In this document: in pieces, positions 9,700 through 21,990 of the stretch
Position numbering within the stretch: position 1 is the stretch's first letter
Layout: every line of letters begins with the position of its first letter
NCBI GenBank assembly: GCA_031216915.1
Contig: CM062289.1
Coordinates: 62,565,741-62,629,740 of the forward strand
DNA length: 64,000 nt
Direction: 5' to 3'
Source of the DNA: Pictodentalium vernedei
Taxonomy: Eukaryota > Mollusca > Scaphopoda > Dentaliida > Dentaliidae
The notes under the pieces: generated by a model
Database searches by the model: none
What the model was told of the DNA's origin: nothing
What the model saw: only the letters and a program-made list of their open reading frames with translations
Program-made: the position numbers and the translations under genes

Positions 9700-11737
9700 G
9701 GAGGACATAGTTTCTCTTCCCGTAGGCCTCGCAGGTCCAGGAGGTGATGGTCAGGACCTCTATTGCAGTCCGGTGGGCAGAAGGCTGACAAAGTTTTTTG
9801 ACCAATTGGTTGTCAATTACAGATAACCGATGGGTAAAAGAGGTTATCTCGGATGGCCTAAAGCTATCTTTCTGAGAAAAACCTCCGCTAACACGAAGTC
9901 CGCGCTGGACTCAGCTTCCGTCCAATCTTCAAAAAAGAGATTCACTTCTATCAGAGGTGCAATCTCTTTTGGAGAAGAATGTAATAGAGGTCGTGGAAAA
10001 CCAGGAATCCCTGGGTTTTTACACTCACCTGTTCTTGGTACCAAAGCCAGACGGCTCGTTCCGTCCAGATATAGATCTGAGCTGGATAAACAAGATGATT
10101 GTGGCTCCAAAGTTCTATATGGAGACCATTCGATCAGTGAGGGCAAGCATTCGAGTGGACAATTATGCATCAAGCATAGATCTCAAGGATGCATACTTTC
10201 ATGTCATGGTACATCCGACATTCAGAAAGTACCTTCGCTTCTCCGTCCTAGGAGTTGTTTATCAGTTCCGAGCGATGTGCTTCGGACTCAATCTTTTCGC
10301 CCCGGGCTTTCACTCGAATAACGAACTCGGTAATGGCTTATTTCCGAGCTCATTCGTCTGCGGTAACGTCAGCCTACTTGGACGACATTCTTCAGAGGTT
10401 CAGCAACAAAACAGTTCTTCAGAACGATGTTCAGAGTCTGCTTCAATTGCTCCGACGTCTCAGGTTTCATTGTAAACGAAGAAGTCGGATCTAGCTCCGT
10501 CCAAGTCGTTCACTCACTTGGGAATGAGCTTCGAGACGCCCAACAATCTGGTTCGTCTTCCATTACCCAGAGCAAAGTTAGTCAGTTGCTATACTCGTTT
10601 TTGTCTACACTCAGACGTAGTAACAGTGAGAGAATTCATGCGACTGATGGGATTGTGCGGAGCGGCGGCGAATCTAATTTCGATGGGCCGCTTGCGCACA
10701 CGTCCACTCCAGATATTTTTCACTCAAATTTGGAGTGTGAACATTCATTCGCTTGAAACAAATATCGTTTTATCGGACCAAGTAAAACAAAGGATTCAGA
10801 CTTGGGCAGATATTCAATGGTTGACTCAGAGAGTTCCACTGCAGCTGCCGGATCGGTTTTTACGATTATGACGGATGCGAGTTAAACAGGTTGGGGCGCG
10901 ACATTGAGCCCAACAGATTTGAGGTGCCAGGGCCTTTGGGATCCGGTGTTCCTGAACAAGCACATAAACATCAAAGAGATGATGTCAATTTGGCTTGCGC
11001 TACATCATTGGATGAACATAATTCAGAATTCACATGTTCAAATACTGTCGGACAATTCGACGGTAGTAGCGTACATTCGGAACCAAGGAGGCACTCATTC
11101 GATTCCGTTATTCGACCTAGTGGAAAGAATTCTTCAGTTTGTTCTCGAGTATCACATTCTTCTGTCAGTCCGTCAAATTCCAGATCGTTTGAATGTTCTA
11201 GCGGACTCGCTCTCTCGGAAAGGTCGCATGTTACCATCAGAATGGACTCTCAACAAGCGAGTATTCAAGCAGATTTGCTACCAGTGGAATCGACCAATGA
11301 TAGATTTGTTTGCGACACACCTCAACAATCAGTTGCAGACGTATGTGTCATCATGCCCAGATCCTCAAGCATTTGCAGTAGACGCTCTCTCAATTTCTTG
11401 AGACAGACTGATAGGATATGCATATCCCCCAACTCCGTTGATTCAACAGATCTTGCTAAAGATCAAGCAATCGCACTGCAAGATACTGTTGGTAGCATCT
11501 CTGTCATCTCAGAAACCATGGATAAATCTACTCAGGTGTCTGTTATGGGACGTTCCTCGGAAGCTTCTTCCATGGGAGGACCTTCTCTTTCAGGGGAAAT
11601 CTTGCACACTGCATCACAACCCACAAGGTCTCAACCTTCACGTATTTCCATTGTGCGGTCCTTCTTGCACGGGAAGTGCTTTACAGGACGAGCAGTGGAC
11701 ACAATTTCTAACTGTAGGAGGGCCTCCTCTTCGCTAA
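9700..11737 (+). pseudogene. DIRS RT/RNase H, frameshifted
   Basis: Homologous throughout to 57-2372 of copy A. It keeps SIDLKDAYFHV, YLDDILQRF, LSDN and LADSLSR. A one-base insertion in the FGLNL...PGFH segment (about 10287-10305) shifts the frame, and another shift follows near 10470. TDAS becomes TDAS followed by a stop (GAGTTAA, ~10880). RNase H continues at 10904-11401 and the post-RNase H domain at 11438-11737. Not translatable as one protein. Confidence 0.85.
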
Positions 11738-11875
11738 ATTATGCAGCAAAGTGGAAGGTTTTCTCTCATTGGTGTAATATCATTCTATTGATATTTTTGA
11801 TCCTTCCATTCCAGACATTGCTAATTTTTTGGTCTACTTGTTTGATGAACTCAAACTGCAGCCAATAACAATTAA

Positions 11876-12117
11876 CTGGTAGAGTGCTGAATTATTTTTA
11901 GTAATCAAAATTTGTTCACAAGTCTGTGCCTTGTAACAATTTATGGGAGAGTGCCATATGGCACTCTCCCATAAATTATTACAAGGGAATTCCCTGCAGA
12001 CTAAATAATTTCTCTTCAAAGATAATATGAAGGACATCCACAGAGTTTGAAGCCTTTGCATTGCAATAACTGCACTTGAGAGTAAAGCCCAAATATGGGC
12101 TTCCAGCACTCAAACAG
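11876..12117. mobile_element. TTAA-target MITE (242 bp) inside the copy B recombinase
   Basis: Flanked by TTAA at 11872-11875 and 12118-12121. The ends are CTGGTAGAGTGCTG and CAGCACTCAAACAG, imperfect inverse complements. The centre holds the palindrome GGGAGAGTGCCATATGGCACTCTCCC. Removing the insert with one TTAA restores alignment to copy A (around 2500-2515). TTAA duplication is the habit of piggyBac-type transposases; the family assignment is inferred. Same family as 35675-35915. Confidence 0.85.
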
Positions 12118-12486
12118 TTAAGAGTTATAGGTCTATGCTATCGGACACATATGCTCATCATTATAGCTTACAGATTGGATCTAATATTTCTTCATCTAAG
12201 TTAGTAAAAAGCTTTTCGATATAGACCTAGAACTCTTAGGTTAATTACTAAATGGAATTTAGCTTGGGTTCTACTGAAGCTCAAAGAAGCTCCTTTTGAA
12301 CTTCTGAACACTGTAGACTTCAAATTCTTGTCATATAAGACAGCTTTCTTCTTAGCCTTTGCTTCCGCAAGAAAAGTTAGTGAGCTTCATGCTCTGTCTA
12401 TTGATGATTCTCATTATCGTAGTATTGGTAATACTATTACTTTAACTACTAATGTGGGATTTTTGGCTAAGAATCAGGCTCCTAAT

Positions 12487-13793
12487 AATAATAATAAATG
12501 TAGTTTAAAGTCAAAAATCCTCATAGAGCTCTTGGGCTTAACACACAACCCCCCCCCCCCCCAAAACAAACTTTATATATATATATATATACATATCACT
12601 CTGCATTTCCCATTTACTGACTGTCTCCAAGCGGATGAATCACAATCAGCCATCTTCATCGTAAGTTATATACTCGCTGGAACAAATGTGATTTGAGAGC
12701 TGATCAGAAAGATGGGAGACTCTGGGATGCTTTCAGCCCACTCGGAAGCAGGTTCCAAAGGAATGGAGCAGCCACCGAAAAGGCCCGATCGCCAGCTGTT
12801 GTGAGGTCACCTGGTGCATGGACAAGATTGTGTGACGTTTTTGAACGTAGTGATCTACCGGGTTCGTAACGTGAAACCAAAGTGGACAGATACGGTGGGG
12901 CCTTGCCATTTAAGCATTTCCAAGTTAATATGAGAATTTTGAATTCAATGTGTTCCCTCGGAGGCAGCCAGTGCAGATTTTTAAGAATAGGTGTAATGTG
13001 GCAGGAACGTTTGGTCATAGTAATTACATGTGCTGAACATTTTTGTATTGTAGCAATTTTGTCAATGGTGCTCTGTTTACAACTAAATAAGAGTGAGTTG
13101 CAATAGTCTATGCGACTTATAATGAAGGCATGGACAAGTTGTTTAGCTGTTACCCCATCAACCACTTCCCGCACCCTGCTGATATTTCGGAGATGATAAT
13201 ACAAAGCCCTGCAGACACGCAAGACATGTTTTCCCGCCGACAGGTTCCATAAAATATCCAAGGTTGCATACCGTGGTCGTTGGTGAGACAGTACTGCCTT
13301 CAGTGTTGAGATCGGGCCTTGAGCATTTAGATAACTGATGGCTTAATCCAATGTATATGATTTCAGTTTTATCAGCATTCAGTTTTAAGAAATTTTCTGC
13401 CATCCAAGATCTAATATCAGCTACACATTTTTCAAGTTTTTCTTTGGCCATTGTATCGGACTGTGGTGTAAAGTGTACGTACAGCTGTGTATCATGCGCA
13501 TAGCAACGGAATGACAGGCCATGTCTGCGGATGATATCGCCAAGGGGCAGAACATAAATGATGTATAGCAAAGGTCCAAGCACTGACCCCTGGGGAACAC
13601 TAAACTTCAAATGAGCCTGTTTTGAGTTTGAGCCTGTGACAGTTACCCGCTGTACGATCGAAACCACTCCAGGGCAGTACTTACAATACCAAGCCAGGAA
13701 GCAAGTCTATTCAGAAGTATGCCATGGTTGATAGTGTCAAACGCTGCACTGCGCTCGAGCAATACCAGACAGTTTATCCATGGAGAGGAGAAT
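12487..13793 (-). mobile_element. 5'-truncated L2/CR1-like LINE in the copy B recombinase
   Basis: Read on the minus strand. RT C-terminal half at 13158-13667: FSVPQGSVLGPLLYIIY, then CYAHDTQLY where an active enzyme has ADD, so one catalytic Asp is His. After a frameshift the typical LINE tail follows at 12704-13261 (LHWLPPREHIEFKIL, GDRAFSVAAPFLWNLLPSGL). The 3' end is a TTATTATTA-type tail next to the recombinase sequence 'gctcctaataa', which resumes at ~13794. Also contains a C14 run and a (TA)n tract near 12550-12590. Inactive. Confidence 0.88.
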
Positions 13794-14320
13794 GTATCCT
13801 GAGCCTATTGTCATTAAGGCTTTTCTGTCTTCAGATGGCCATAGGCCTTTGCTGTGCCCAGTTAGAGCTATGCGTATTTATAAACACAGATCAAAGTTTA
13901 TCAGAAAGGGGCGAAAACACTTCTTCCTGTCTTTAATTTCCAATAGAAAGGACATTTCTGTTCATTCTATTTCTCGATGGATTCAGTTAGCTATTCGTAC
14001 TGCTTATGAGAGTTCATCTTCCAATCAGCAGTCCGTGCTTAAGATTTCAGCGCATGAAGTTAGAGCGCTGTCAACATCTTGGGCTTATTCTAACAGTATT
14101 GCTATTACAGATCTTATGAAGGCTGCTTACTGGTCACAGCCTTCTACTTTCACTAATTTTTACCTTAGAAATATTGAGTCTATTTCTGACGACCTTGGAT
14201 GTTTAAGTCCATTATCTGTTGCTCAGAATGTCGTCCACTAAACGATTACAGCTATAGTTATGTAGGTTTTCTGTTCCAGCAGTGACTCTGTCCTGCTGCC
14301 CTCTTCCTTCTGTGGTGATT

Positions 14321-14368
14321 TGACCCAGAGCAAGGGGAGGGGGGCGGGGTGGTGTTCCCTTATATCAC
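14321..14368 (+). promoter_or_regulatory. G-rich hairpin of copy B
   Basis: Equivalent of 3407-3457, but the G run is interrupted (GGGGAGGGGGGCGGGG) and the stem is weakened. Confidence 0.35.
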
Positions 14369-14841
14369 CGGCTTTATATGAAAAGCAAGGGAATACCTCC
14401 TCCTGAGTCGGTAATTCCGAGTCAGTGTTGGGATGGTTTTAAAGTGTAAAGCTAATGTCTATCTCATTTATGTATTATTTTTAAAATGTAGCTCGGTGTG
14501 AAGCATTTGTATTCGTCACGTGTCATACAAGTGTTAATAGACAATCCTCGGACACTTTTAAATGAGTATAAAGAGTCTCATTCTCTGGACTATCTTTTTT
14601 TATTGGCTTTCCTTTAAGGAATTAGTATAATGGGTTATACTGGATGTTAATAGAGATCATCGATGTTATTGTGCTCAATTATTGATTGGTGATGTGTCTT
14701 TCTTATTTTTAATAAACAAGAAAGATATATGTAAATCCTTTCTCTCCTTTTCTCCTTGAGGGGATAATTCTTTACACATAATTGAGCCTATTATTAGATT
14801 TTCCTTTATGTCCTAGGCCCTCCAGCCTTTTTTCTATTCAG

Positions 14842-14927
14842 CTAAGTCTGGTCATTGGTTACAGTATAAAAATATGAAAAAATTTATAGTAATTTATATA
14901 TTTTTTATACTTACCAATGACCCAGAC
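14842..14927 (+). repeat. ICR of copy B
   Basis: 86 bp as in the other copies, carrying TTGGTTACAG, which complements the TGTAACCAA of this copy's own left end. A base is missing in the first arm (GTCTGGTCATTGG). The right-end half predicts a terminus ...TTTTTTCAT. Confidence 0.82.
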
Positions 14928-15000
14928 AGGGATGGCCCTCCCATGAGTTGGAACTCATACCTCCCCTCTGATCATATAACATTTACCAGGCACTGGTTGT

Positions 15001-15192
15001 AAGAATGAGGATTTGGCACCAATTTTGGTACTTCCTTGACACTACGCATGCGCAGTAGGCAAAAGTATGGAGGACCATATAGGACATCAGTTTTTTTTAT
15101 TTGCATGCAAATTTTGGGGATTTTGGGAGCAAAATTTGTGTTTGGCCCTAAATATTTAAGAGTTAGCACCAGCTAAGTCTGGGTCATTGGTA
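15001..15192. repeat. Right ITR of copy B
   Basis: Pairs with 5160-5342. Ends GTCTGGGTCATTGGTA. The terminal AT tail to 15222 is ~10 bp shorter than in the other copies. Confidence 0.85.
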
Positions 15193-15234
15193 AGTATAAA
15201 ATATATATAAATTACTTTACATATTTTTATACTG

Positions 15235-15424
15235 TACCAATGACCCAGACATAGCTGGTGCTAACTCTTAAAATATAGGGCCAAACACAAATTTTGCCCC
15301 CCAATCCCCAAAATTTGCATCTAAAACTAAAGAAAACATGTCCTGAAAGGCCCTCCACACCTCGCCCCCACTGCGCATGCGCAGTGTCAAGGACGTTCCG
15401 AAATTGGCGCCATTTATCATTCTA
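15235..15424. repeat. Left ITR of copy C (190 bp)
   Basis: Inverse complement of 21991-22180; no mismatch found by eye. Copy-specific variants such as CACACCTCGCCCCCACTGC occur in both ends. Confidence 0.9.
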
Positions 15425-16278
15425 AGTTTGGCCCTTCATCAGTTAACATCTGACTGATCTTTGTGCTTTTAAATCTCAGTTTAAATGATGCCAGACACAT
15501 AAATATTAGTGAAATGGTGATTCTAAGGAGGATAGAAAAGGAGGAGAGGAAAAGAATGTGTGACAGAATATTATCAGGGCTGTAACTTAAAATATTTTAA
15601 TGAAATTATGTTAAGTTACCTATTTTCAAGGCAGCAGCCATTTTGTTGTCATTCTGATTATTTAGTTACACTGTTTTTTCAAGTGTTTTTCCTCTCTCCC
15701 TGTCCTTTAAGTTCCCCCTTGCTATTCTCCCATGCTTTTGGCATAGTTTCTGTAATTATTATTACTAAAATTTCTTGGGAGTTTTAGCTTAATAACAGAA
15801 TGAATTCTGTTCTTTCCCCATGTTTACGTCTTCACCTACGGGTGGTTAGGTGTTGTGTTCTGCATCTACCATCTTATGTTCTGCAGTTTCTTCCCTGGAA
15901 GTCTCTGTTTTGCATCAGATGGTGTATTTTTGGTAACTGATTTCGGGCCTGGGTGCCTGGAGTCTTATTTTAGTGTTTTTACTCTCATTGTTTACATTTA
16001 CAACAGCCCTCTGTGTGAGGGGGGGATTTCTAAAAAATATCTTTATGTTATTTTAATCATAACTAGATACATTATTATTGTTCGTAAGTGTTGAATAAAT
16101 TGTTTAAAATATTTTTAAAATTTTTGTCCACACTTAGGCTTGGGATCCATTGGGGCTCAACGTTACTTTTCAGAAACTTGGGCTGTTCTGAAAAAATATT
16201 TTTTCAAAATATTTTGATTTCAATTATTTTTTCTATATTAATGGATCATATTATTATTATGTATTTTGATTGCCAGGG
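15425..16278 (+). other. Copy C 5' leader
   Basis: Non-coding leader with AT-rich stretches and the hairpin arms CCATCTTATG/GCATCAGATGG near 15867-15920. Equivalent to 36736-37590 in D and 53456-54310 in E. Confidence 0.6.
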
Positions 16279-16402
16279 GTTAGTGCGAGTACCAGGACTT
16301 GTTTTCTTTTCACATTGAAAGGATATTGATCAATTGTTTTAGGAGGAAGTCTTCCTCTGACCTTATTATCATTCTATATGTGGTCAGTGTACTCGCATTA
16401 AC
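16279..16402 (+). promoter_or_regulatory. Gag-start structured region, conserved without the ORF
   Basis: Outer arms GTTAGTGCGAGTAC (16279-16292) and GTACTCGCATTAAC (16389-16402). The one change from copy B converts a G-C pair into a G-T(U) pair, so RNA pairing is kept. The inner palindrome GAGGAAGTCTTCCTC (16343-16357) is kept too. The gag ATG of copy B is ATT here. Confidence 0.55.
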
Positions 16403-17825
16403 TCCGGTTCTGTATCGTATGATTTCGATGACAATATGGGAAGCGTATGTCACGGTATGTTGTTGGGGATTTGGACACTCCGGTCCTTTCCCCGCAGGGT
16501 CACTCTACTTTATCAATTTCTATTTCAGACGATCAAGATTAGGGTGATGTATCTGTGATGTCTTCCAACAGTGTGCCTCCGTCGTCACAATTAATGAAGG
16601 GCTAGCGGAAAAGTGCTCATGTAATACGCCAATTGCCTAAGAGGACCCTAGTAGGTTCGACGGCCTTTGACGTCCGCTAGCTCGCCCGGTGTAGCGTCCA
16701 TTCACCGAATGGTTCGGCAGCCGGGTTCGTCCGTTGCGGTCTAGAAGGAATTTTGGGGTGATGCGAGCACTATAAAATTAACTTAATGCACACCCAGTGA
16801 CGGCGGATCGGAGGGAGAACGGAGGAAGCCTTTTAGTCCGGTTCATAGCTCGTTCCGGTCCATCCGGACGGCAAGCGAGAGAGGCCCCTCTCTCGTTCAA
16901 CAACATCTGGCCCCAGATGTTGTGGTACAAATGTGTCGTTAGCGGAGCATACGTCCGTCGCTCGGGACGCTCCGTTGTATAGGCAGTCCGCTGAGACTGC
17001 TAAGGCTTCCTCTTCTCGTCAGCGCACACGACCGCACCTTGGCTGCGTGACCGCCGATATATTACCAGCTTCGCCGATCAAGGATTCTTCGGCGACCAGG
17101 TCACACCATCCGGCAGCCAGGGATTCGAGACCGATGGACTCCGGACGTTCGCATAGGAAGTATGCGGGAGCCATCTGATGCGGAGCTGCCCTCGGCGAAG
17201 CACCGATAGACTGCGCCTCCGCAGGTCTCGACGCCGGACATTCTTGTGCACATAGCACAGCTTATCGCAGCATCCCAGCAGCCGACAGAAACGGTGTCGG
17301 ATCGAGAATTATCCGACAGCGCTGGGTCGGTAGCCGGGGACTCGAGGCCTGCAGACTCCGGACGTTCGCATAGGAAGTGTGCGGGAGTCAACGTACACGG
17401 AGCTTCCAGCGGCAATGCATCGTAAGTCCGCTACTGCACAGGCCTCGGGAACGGACGTGCTTTCCTTAATAGCACAGTTTATCGCAGCATCCCAGCATCA
17501 ACTGAATCTGTCGCATATATTTTATCCGACGATGCTGGGTCGGGACGCTCCGCGGAAGCGGGTACGGACGTCCGAAAGTTTCATCCGGTCCGACGGGATA
17601 CCGAAAGGGATTCGGTGGATTTCAAGCTTTCCCTTTCGGAACAACATATGCTGCGATGCCGGATAAGAAACTGATAGCGTCGGTGGACTTAGAAATTTTT
17701 GGTTCGGTTCAGGGACATCGTCCCTCAGTTCCGACATAGTCCAATAATGTCACACAAACTTTCGAATTATTGAACGACGCTATATATATTATTATTTTAT
17801 GCTTGCTATCCAAGCATTTCTGGTT
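16403..17825 (+). pseudogene. Gag remnant, unit 1 (copy C)
   Basis: Aligns with the 7808-9060 region of copy B through shared words such as 'gtgcctccgtcgtcacaatt', 'gaacggaggaagcc' and 'cgcagcatcccagca', but is full of stops and indels. Contains a ~200-bp internal direct duplication around 17110-17460 ('gactccggacgttcgcatagg' twice), shared with copy E and absent from D. Confidence 0.7.
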
Positions 17826-17829
17826 TCTT

Positions 17830-19375
17830 GTTCGAAGAGTTATGGAGATGTCTTTCAAAAGTGTGCCTCTGTCGTCATAGTTAATGAAGAGTTAGCGGCA
17901 ATAAGTGCTCATGGAATATGTCTATCGCTTACGGAATGACATTCGCTAGCTCACCCGGTGTAGCGTACATTCATCGAATGGTTCGGCTACCGGGTTCGTC
18001 CGTTGCGGTCTAGGAAGGAGATTTGGGTGATGCGAGCACTTTAATTACTTTAGTACTCACCCAGTGACGGCAGATTGAGGACAGATCGGAGGAAGCCAAC
18101 AACATAGGGGACCGCATGTTGTGGTTCAGATATTTTACATTCGGAGCATATGTCCGTTGCTCGGGACGCTCCGTTATATTGACAGTCCGAGAGACTGTCT
18201 TTAATGCTTCCTCATCCTCACAGCACGGCACACGACCGCACATTGGCTACGTGACCTCGAGTATCCGATCAGTTTCGGCATTCAGTGATTCCACAGCGAA
18301 TAGGTCGCGCCATCCGGTAGCCAAGAGACACGAGGCCTATACACTCCGTTCGCTCGCATATTGGAAGTATGCACGGGGTAACGATCTCGGAGCTTCCTGC
18401 GGCAATGCATCGTAAGACCGCTGCTCCTCAGGCCTCAGTGACGGACGTGCTATCCGAGTTAGCACAGTTGTTTCGCAGCATCCCAGCAATTGACGGTTTC
18501 TCGGTCGAATCAGGAATTATCCGACGGCGCTGGGTCGGTGCGGTCCGCGGTTGCATCAAGCTACGGACGACCGAACGCTTTATAGGGTCCGACAGGATGG
18601 CGAAAGGGATTCGAAAGATTTCGAGTTTTCCCTTTAGTAGTATCGGAAGATGCCTTTCATATCTTCTGGCATTTCTTCCAGTGATTATTTTTCGGACTTC
18701 ATTGCTGCGATCTTGGATAAGAGACTTATAGCGTCATTGGACTCGGATTTTTCGATCGGTACAGGGACTTTGTCCCTGACTTACCGACGCAGTCCAATAT
18801 TGTCATTACAACATGTGTTTTATTTTTCGACGCTATATATTATATATACATATACAAGCCTGCTACTAAGCATGATAGTTTAGTTTCTTGTCCGCGTGGC
18901 TCATTTCTGCCATTTTATCTTTTTTTACATATAGTTTATTTTGGCAGAGCAGGGCATACCGAGAGTTCACATGCGTCTAGACGGTGTGATTAAAGACTGC
19001 ATATATTCTTTTTCGCCGTTTATGTCTTTTCCAATTTCAATGTTGGGAACGACATTATGTATAGTAGACTTAACTTAGACGCTTTATTATACGTAATCCG
19101 CCTTACTGAGGCGTTATCATTACGTCTTCAAGAAAAGATTTACGGGATATTATTCTCAATGTAATTTCTTTTGAGGGCAGTAGTTTGTTCACGTATAACT
19201 CCGCCCTTCAGTGGCTGATTGGAGTTGGTTAGACGTGATGCAGCCCTAGCTACATCCATACGCGTGGATAGTAAGGTTAAGAACTCTCTCAGAGTCGCTT
19301 CGTTCTCGGAGGAGCTTCTCTTCGACGGCAACTTTCCGGCAATCCATGAATTGCTTGATTTATACATTCTCTTGT
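17830..19375 (+). pseudogene. Gag remnant, unit 2 (copy C)
   Basis: A second, diverged copy of the same gag segment begins at 'tctttcaaaagtgtgcctctg' and runs on to the Gag C-terminal region (NSLRVASF, LLFDGNF). It stops where the RT core should begin: after 'cggcaatccatgaattgc' the sequence jumps to the equivalent of copy A ~1390. Confidence 0.7.
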
Positions 19376-19383
19376 CTATCTAG

Positions 19384-20320
19384 TGTTACAAGAGATTCAG
19401 ACTGGGGCAAACATTCGGTGGTTGACTCAGAGAGTGCCGCCGCAGTTGCCGGACCCTGGTGTGGCTGTTATGACGGTTGCCAGTCAAACGGATTGGGATA
19501 TATACTGATCCCTACGGATTCGAAGTGCCAGGGTCTTTGGGTTCCGCAGTCTTTTAGCTATCAGTTTAACTTCCGCGGAATAATGTTTTTTAGGCTTGCT
19601 TTATGTCATTGCATGAACATTATTCAGAAACGCATGCCCAAATTCCTGTCCTTTAATTCGACAGTAGTGGCGTATCTCCGGAACCAGGGAGGCACTCTTT
19701 CGTTTCCGTTATTCAATTTAATGGAAAGAATCCGTCTGTTGGTTATAGTACACCAAGTTCAGTTTTGGTCCGTCATATTCTGGGTCGTCTGATTGTTTTA
19801 TCGCACTCCCGTTCTCTTACGGGTCGCTTGTTGCTGTCAGAATGGACTCTCAACAAACAAGTATTTAATCAGATTTGCTATCTATGGGAGCGCCCAATGA
19901 TGTTTTATTATGACACAGCTTGCTAATCAATTGCAGACGTATGTGTTGGCTTGTCCAGATCTCTGAGCTAATACTGTTAACGCTCTATTGATCTATAGGA
20001 CGCAATGATAGGATACGCGTATCCTCCGGCGCTGTTGTTTTAGCAGGTATTGCTAAGATAAACAACCACAATACATTTCTGTTGATAGCATCTCTATCTT
20101 CACAGATCATGAGTAATTTACTCTCTTGTCTACTGTGGATCTTAACGTGAAATCTTCCTCTATGTGAGGATCTTTTTTCACTGGGTAAATCGTGTCATCT
20201 TTATCACAACCAGCAAGGTCGCAACCTTCATGTATTCCGTTGTGTGGTCCGTATTGCATTGTAAGCACTGTACTGGACGAGCTTTGGACGCGATTTCTTA
20301 CTATAGGAGATCCTCTTCTT
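19384..20320 (+). pseudogene. RNase H and post-RNase H remnant (copy C)
   Basis: Homologous to copy A ~1390-2330 with stops and frameshifts. The first RNase H Asp is changed (MTVAS for MTDAS). The FNSTVVAYLRNQGG segment corresponds to LSDNTTVVAYIRNQGG with the Asp lost. RT motifs A-E, including YLDD, are absent because of the upstream deletion. Confidence 0.75.
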
Positions 20321-21244
20321 CGCTATTCTATGCGGCTAAAGTGGAGGCTCTTCCGTCGTGGTGTAGGGATCATTATGTTCATATTGTTGATCCCTCCATA
20401 CTACGCATTGCTAGTTTTTAGTATACTTGTTTCACAAGATCTACTGCAGCCTGTTGTTATTTAGGTTATAGGTTTATGTTACCTCATACCTATGCACTCT
20501 ACGATAGTTTACAATTGAGTCTTTTGTCTCTTTATCTAAGTCAGTTAGTAACTTTTTGATAAATAGACTTAGAATCTTTAGATTAAATTCCTATACGGAT
20601 TTTAACTTCGGTTCTTATTTAGCTAAGTATTCATTTGAGCCTCTGGAAACAGTAGTTTTCAAATTCTGACCTTTTAGACAGTAATTCTGTTGGTTTCTCT
20701 TTTACTGTAGAGTCAGTGAGTTTCATGCACTATCGATGGATGATTTTCACTTTCATAGTTTCGGAATCAATACTTCCGTTACTATTTAGGTTGGATTGTT
20801 GCATAAGAGTTAGGCTCCTATTATCCGGAACCTATTATTTTAAGGTCCTTCCGTCTTCGTATGGGCATAGGCCTTTACTCTTTCCGGGTACAGTTTATGT
20901 ATTTATAAACAGATATCTGTTTATTACAAGGGCGTAAGCTTCTTCTGTCTTTGATGTTTAGTAGAAGGACGTTACGCTCCATTTTATTGTTAATGGATTC
21001 TATTAACTAGCGTACTGCTTATGGTATATCATTACCTTAGCAGTTGTGCTTAAGATTTCGGCTCATGAAGTAGAGTTCTTCTACTTCTTGGGCTTACATT
21101 AATAGTGTTGCTATTATAGATTTTGAAGGCTGCTCATTGCGCTCAGCCATCCTTCATGAATTTTATCTCAGAAATATCGAGTCCATTTCTGGAGGCCTCT
21201 ATTGTTAGGTCTATTATCTACTGCTCAGAATGTCATTCACTTAA
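20321..21244 (+). pseudogene. Tyrosine recombinase remnant (copy C)
   Basis: DNA aligns with copy A 2370-3328, from 'tatgcggctaaagtgg' to 'cagaatgtcattcacttaa', but small indels and stops break every frame. The sequences for the HxxR and Tyr regions are recognisable only at DNA level. Confidence 0.78.
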
Positions 21245-21321
21245 CAGTTGCTACTATAGCTAGGTAGGCTGTCTGTTTCGGCAGTGTCTCCGTTCGGCTG
21301 CCCTCTTCGCTCTGGGCTATT

Positions 21322-21372
21322 TGACCCAGGGCAAGAAAAAGGGGGGGGGGGGGAGGGTGTTCCCTTGGGTCA
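21322..21372 (+). promoter_or_regulatory. Poly-G-loop hairpin (copy C)
   Basis: TGACCCAGGG, then a 13-base G run (21341-21353), then CCCTTGGGTCA. The two arms pair with one bulge. Confidence 0.5.
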
Positions 21373-21830
21373 CCTGTTTTTACTATGAAAACAAGGGGAT
21401 ACCTCCTCCGGAGTTAGTAATTCTGAGCTGTTATTGGGATGGTTGTTTAGTGAGAAGTTTAGGTTTTTAAAATTCATTCAAATCTTAGTTTTTAAAGTAT
21501 AGCTTTTGAATATTGCATATGTCAACGGACATGATTATGCAATTCTCACACACTTTTAAGATTATAAGAGTCTCTATTCTCTAGACTTACTTTATTATTG
21601 GCTTACTTTAAAAATTATTAGTATAAGGATTATTGGATATTAATAGAGTACATGGATGTATGAAGCTCAATTTTTGGAAGGTGTTGTATCTTTCTAATTT
21701 ATCATAAATAAGAAAGATACATGTAAGGCCTATTACTTCTTTTCCCTACAGGGGATGACTCTATTTTATTTTATTGAGCGTATTCCATTTTGCTCTATGT
21801 CCTTGGCCCTCCAGCCTTTTTACTATTCAG

Positions 21831-21916
21831 CTATGTCTGGGTCATTGGTACAGTATAAAAATGTTAAAAAATTTATAGTAATTTATATATTTTTTATACT
21901 TACCAATGACCCAGAC
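21831..21916 (+). repeat. ICR of copy C
   Basis: 86 bp, complement of the joined right end (…TTTTTTAAC) and left end (ATTTTTATACTG…). No mismatch to this copy's termini found by eye. Confidence 0.88.
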
Positions 21917-21990
21917 GGGGATGGCCCTCCCAGGAGTTGGGAACTCTTGCCTCCCCGCTGAGTACATAGCGCTTACCAGGCACTGGTTAT

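Larger units (their letters stand above)
11700..14241 (+). pseudogene. DIRS tyrosine recombinase, split by a MITE and a LINE
   Basis: Three homologous pieces: ~11700-11875 (AKWKVFSHWC), 12122-12486 (SARKVSELHALSIDDSH, the first catalytic Arg region) and 13794-14241 (SAHEVRALSTSWAY with HxxR, and TNFYLRNI with the nucleophile Tyr). A TTAA MITE separates the first two and a minus-strand LINE the last two. The ending SVAQNVVH matches copy A. Confidence 0.88.
5148..15222 (+). mobile_element. DIRS retrotransposon copy B, degraded, with nested insertions
   Basis: Left terminus ATTTTTATACTG at 5148; right ITR at 15001-15192, followed by a shortened right terminus. The interior has the same gene order as copy A (gag, RT/RNase H, YR, ICR). 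Three insertions were identified: a HINE-like repeat (5513-6990), a TTAA MITE (11876-12117) and a 5'-truncated LINE (12487-13793). Removing them leaves about 7.0 kb, like copies C-E. The gag and RT frames carry several frameshifts, so the copy is dead. Its ITRs and ICR carry their own shared variants. The next DIRS copy begins immediately at its right end. Confidence 0.92.

Noticed and set aside
12487..13793. Minus-strand ORFs as a host gene inside the DIRS element
   Set aside because: The peptides are the RT C-terminus and tail of a LINE, with a changed catalytic Asp and a frameshift.
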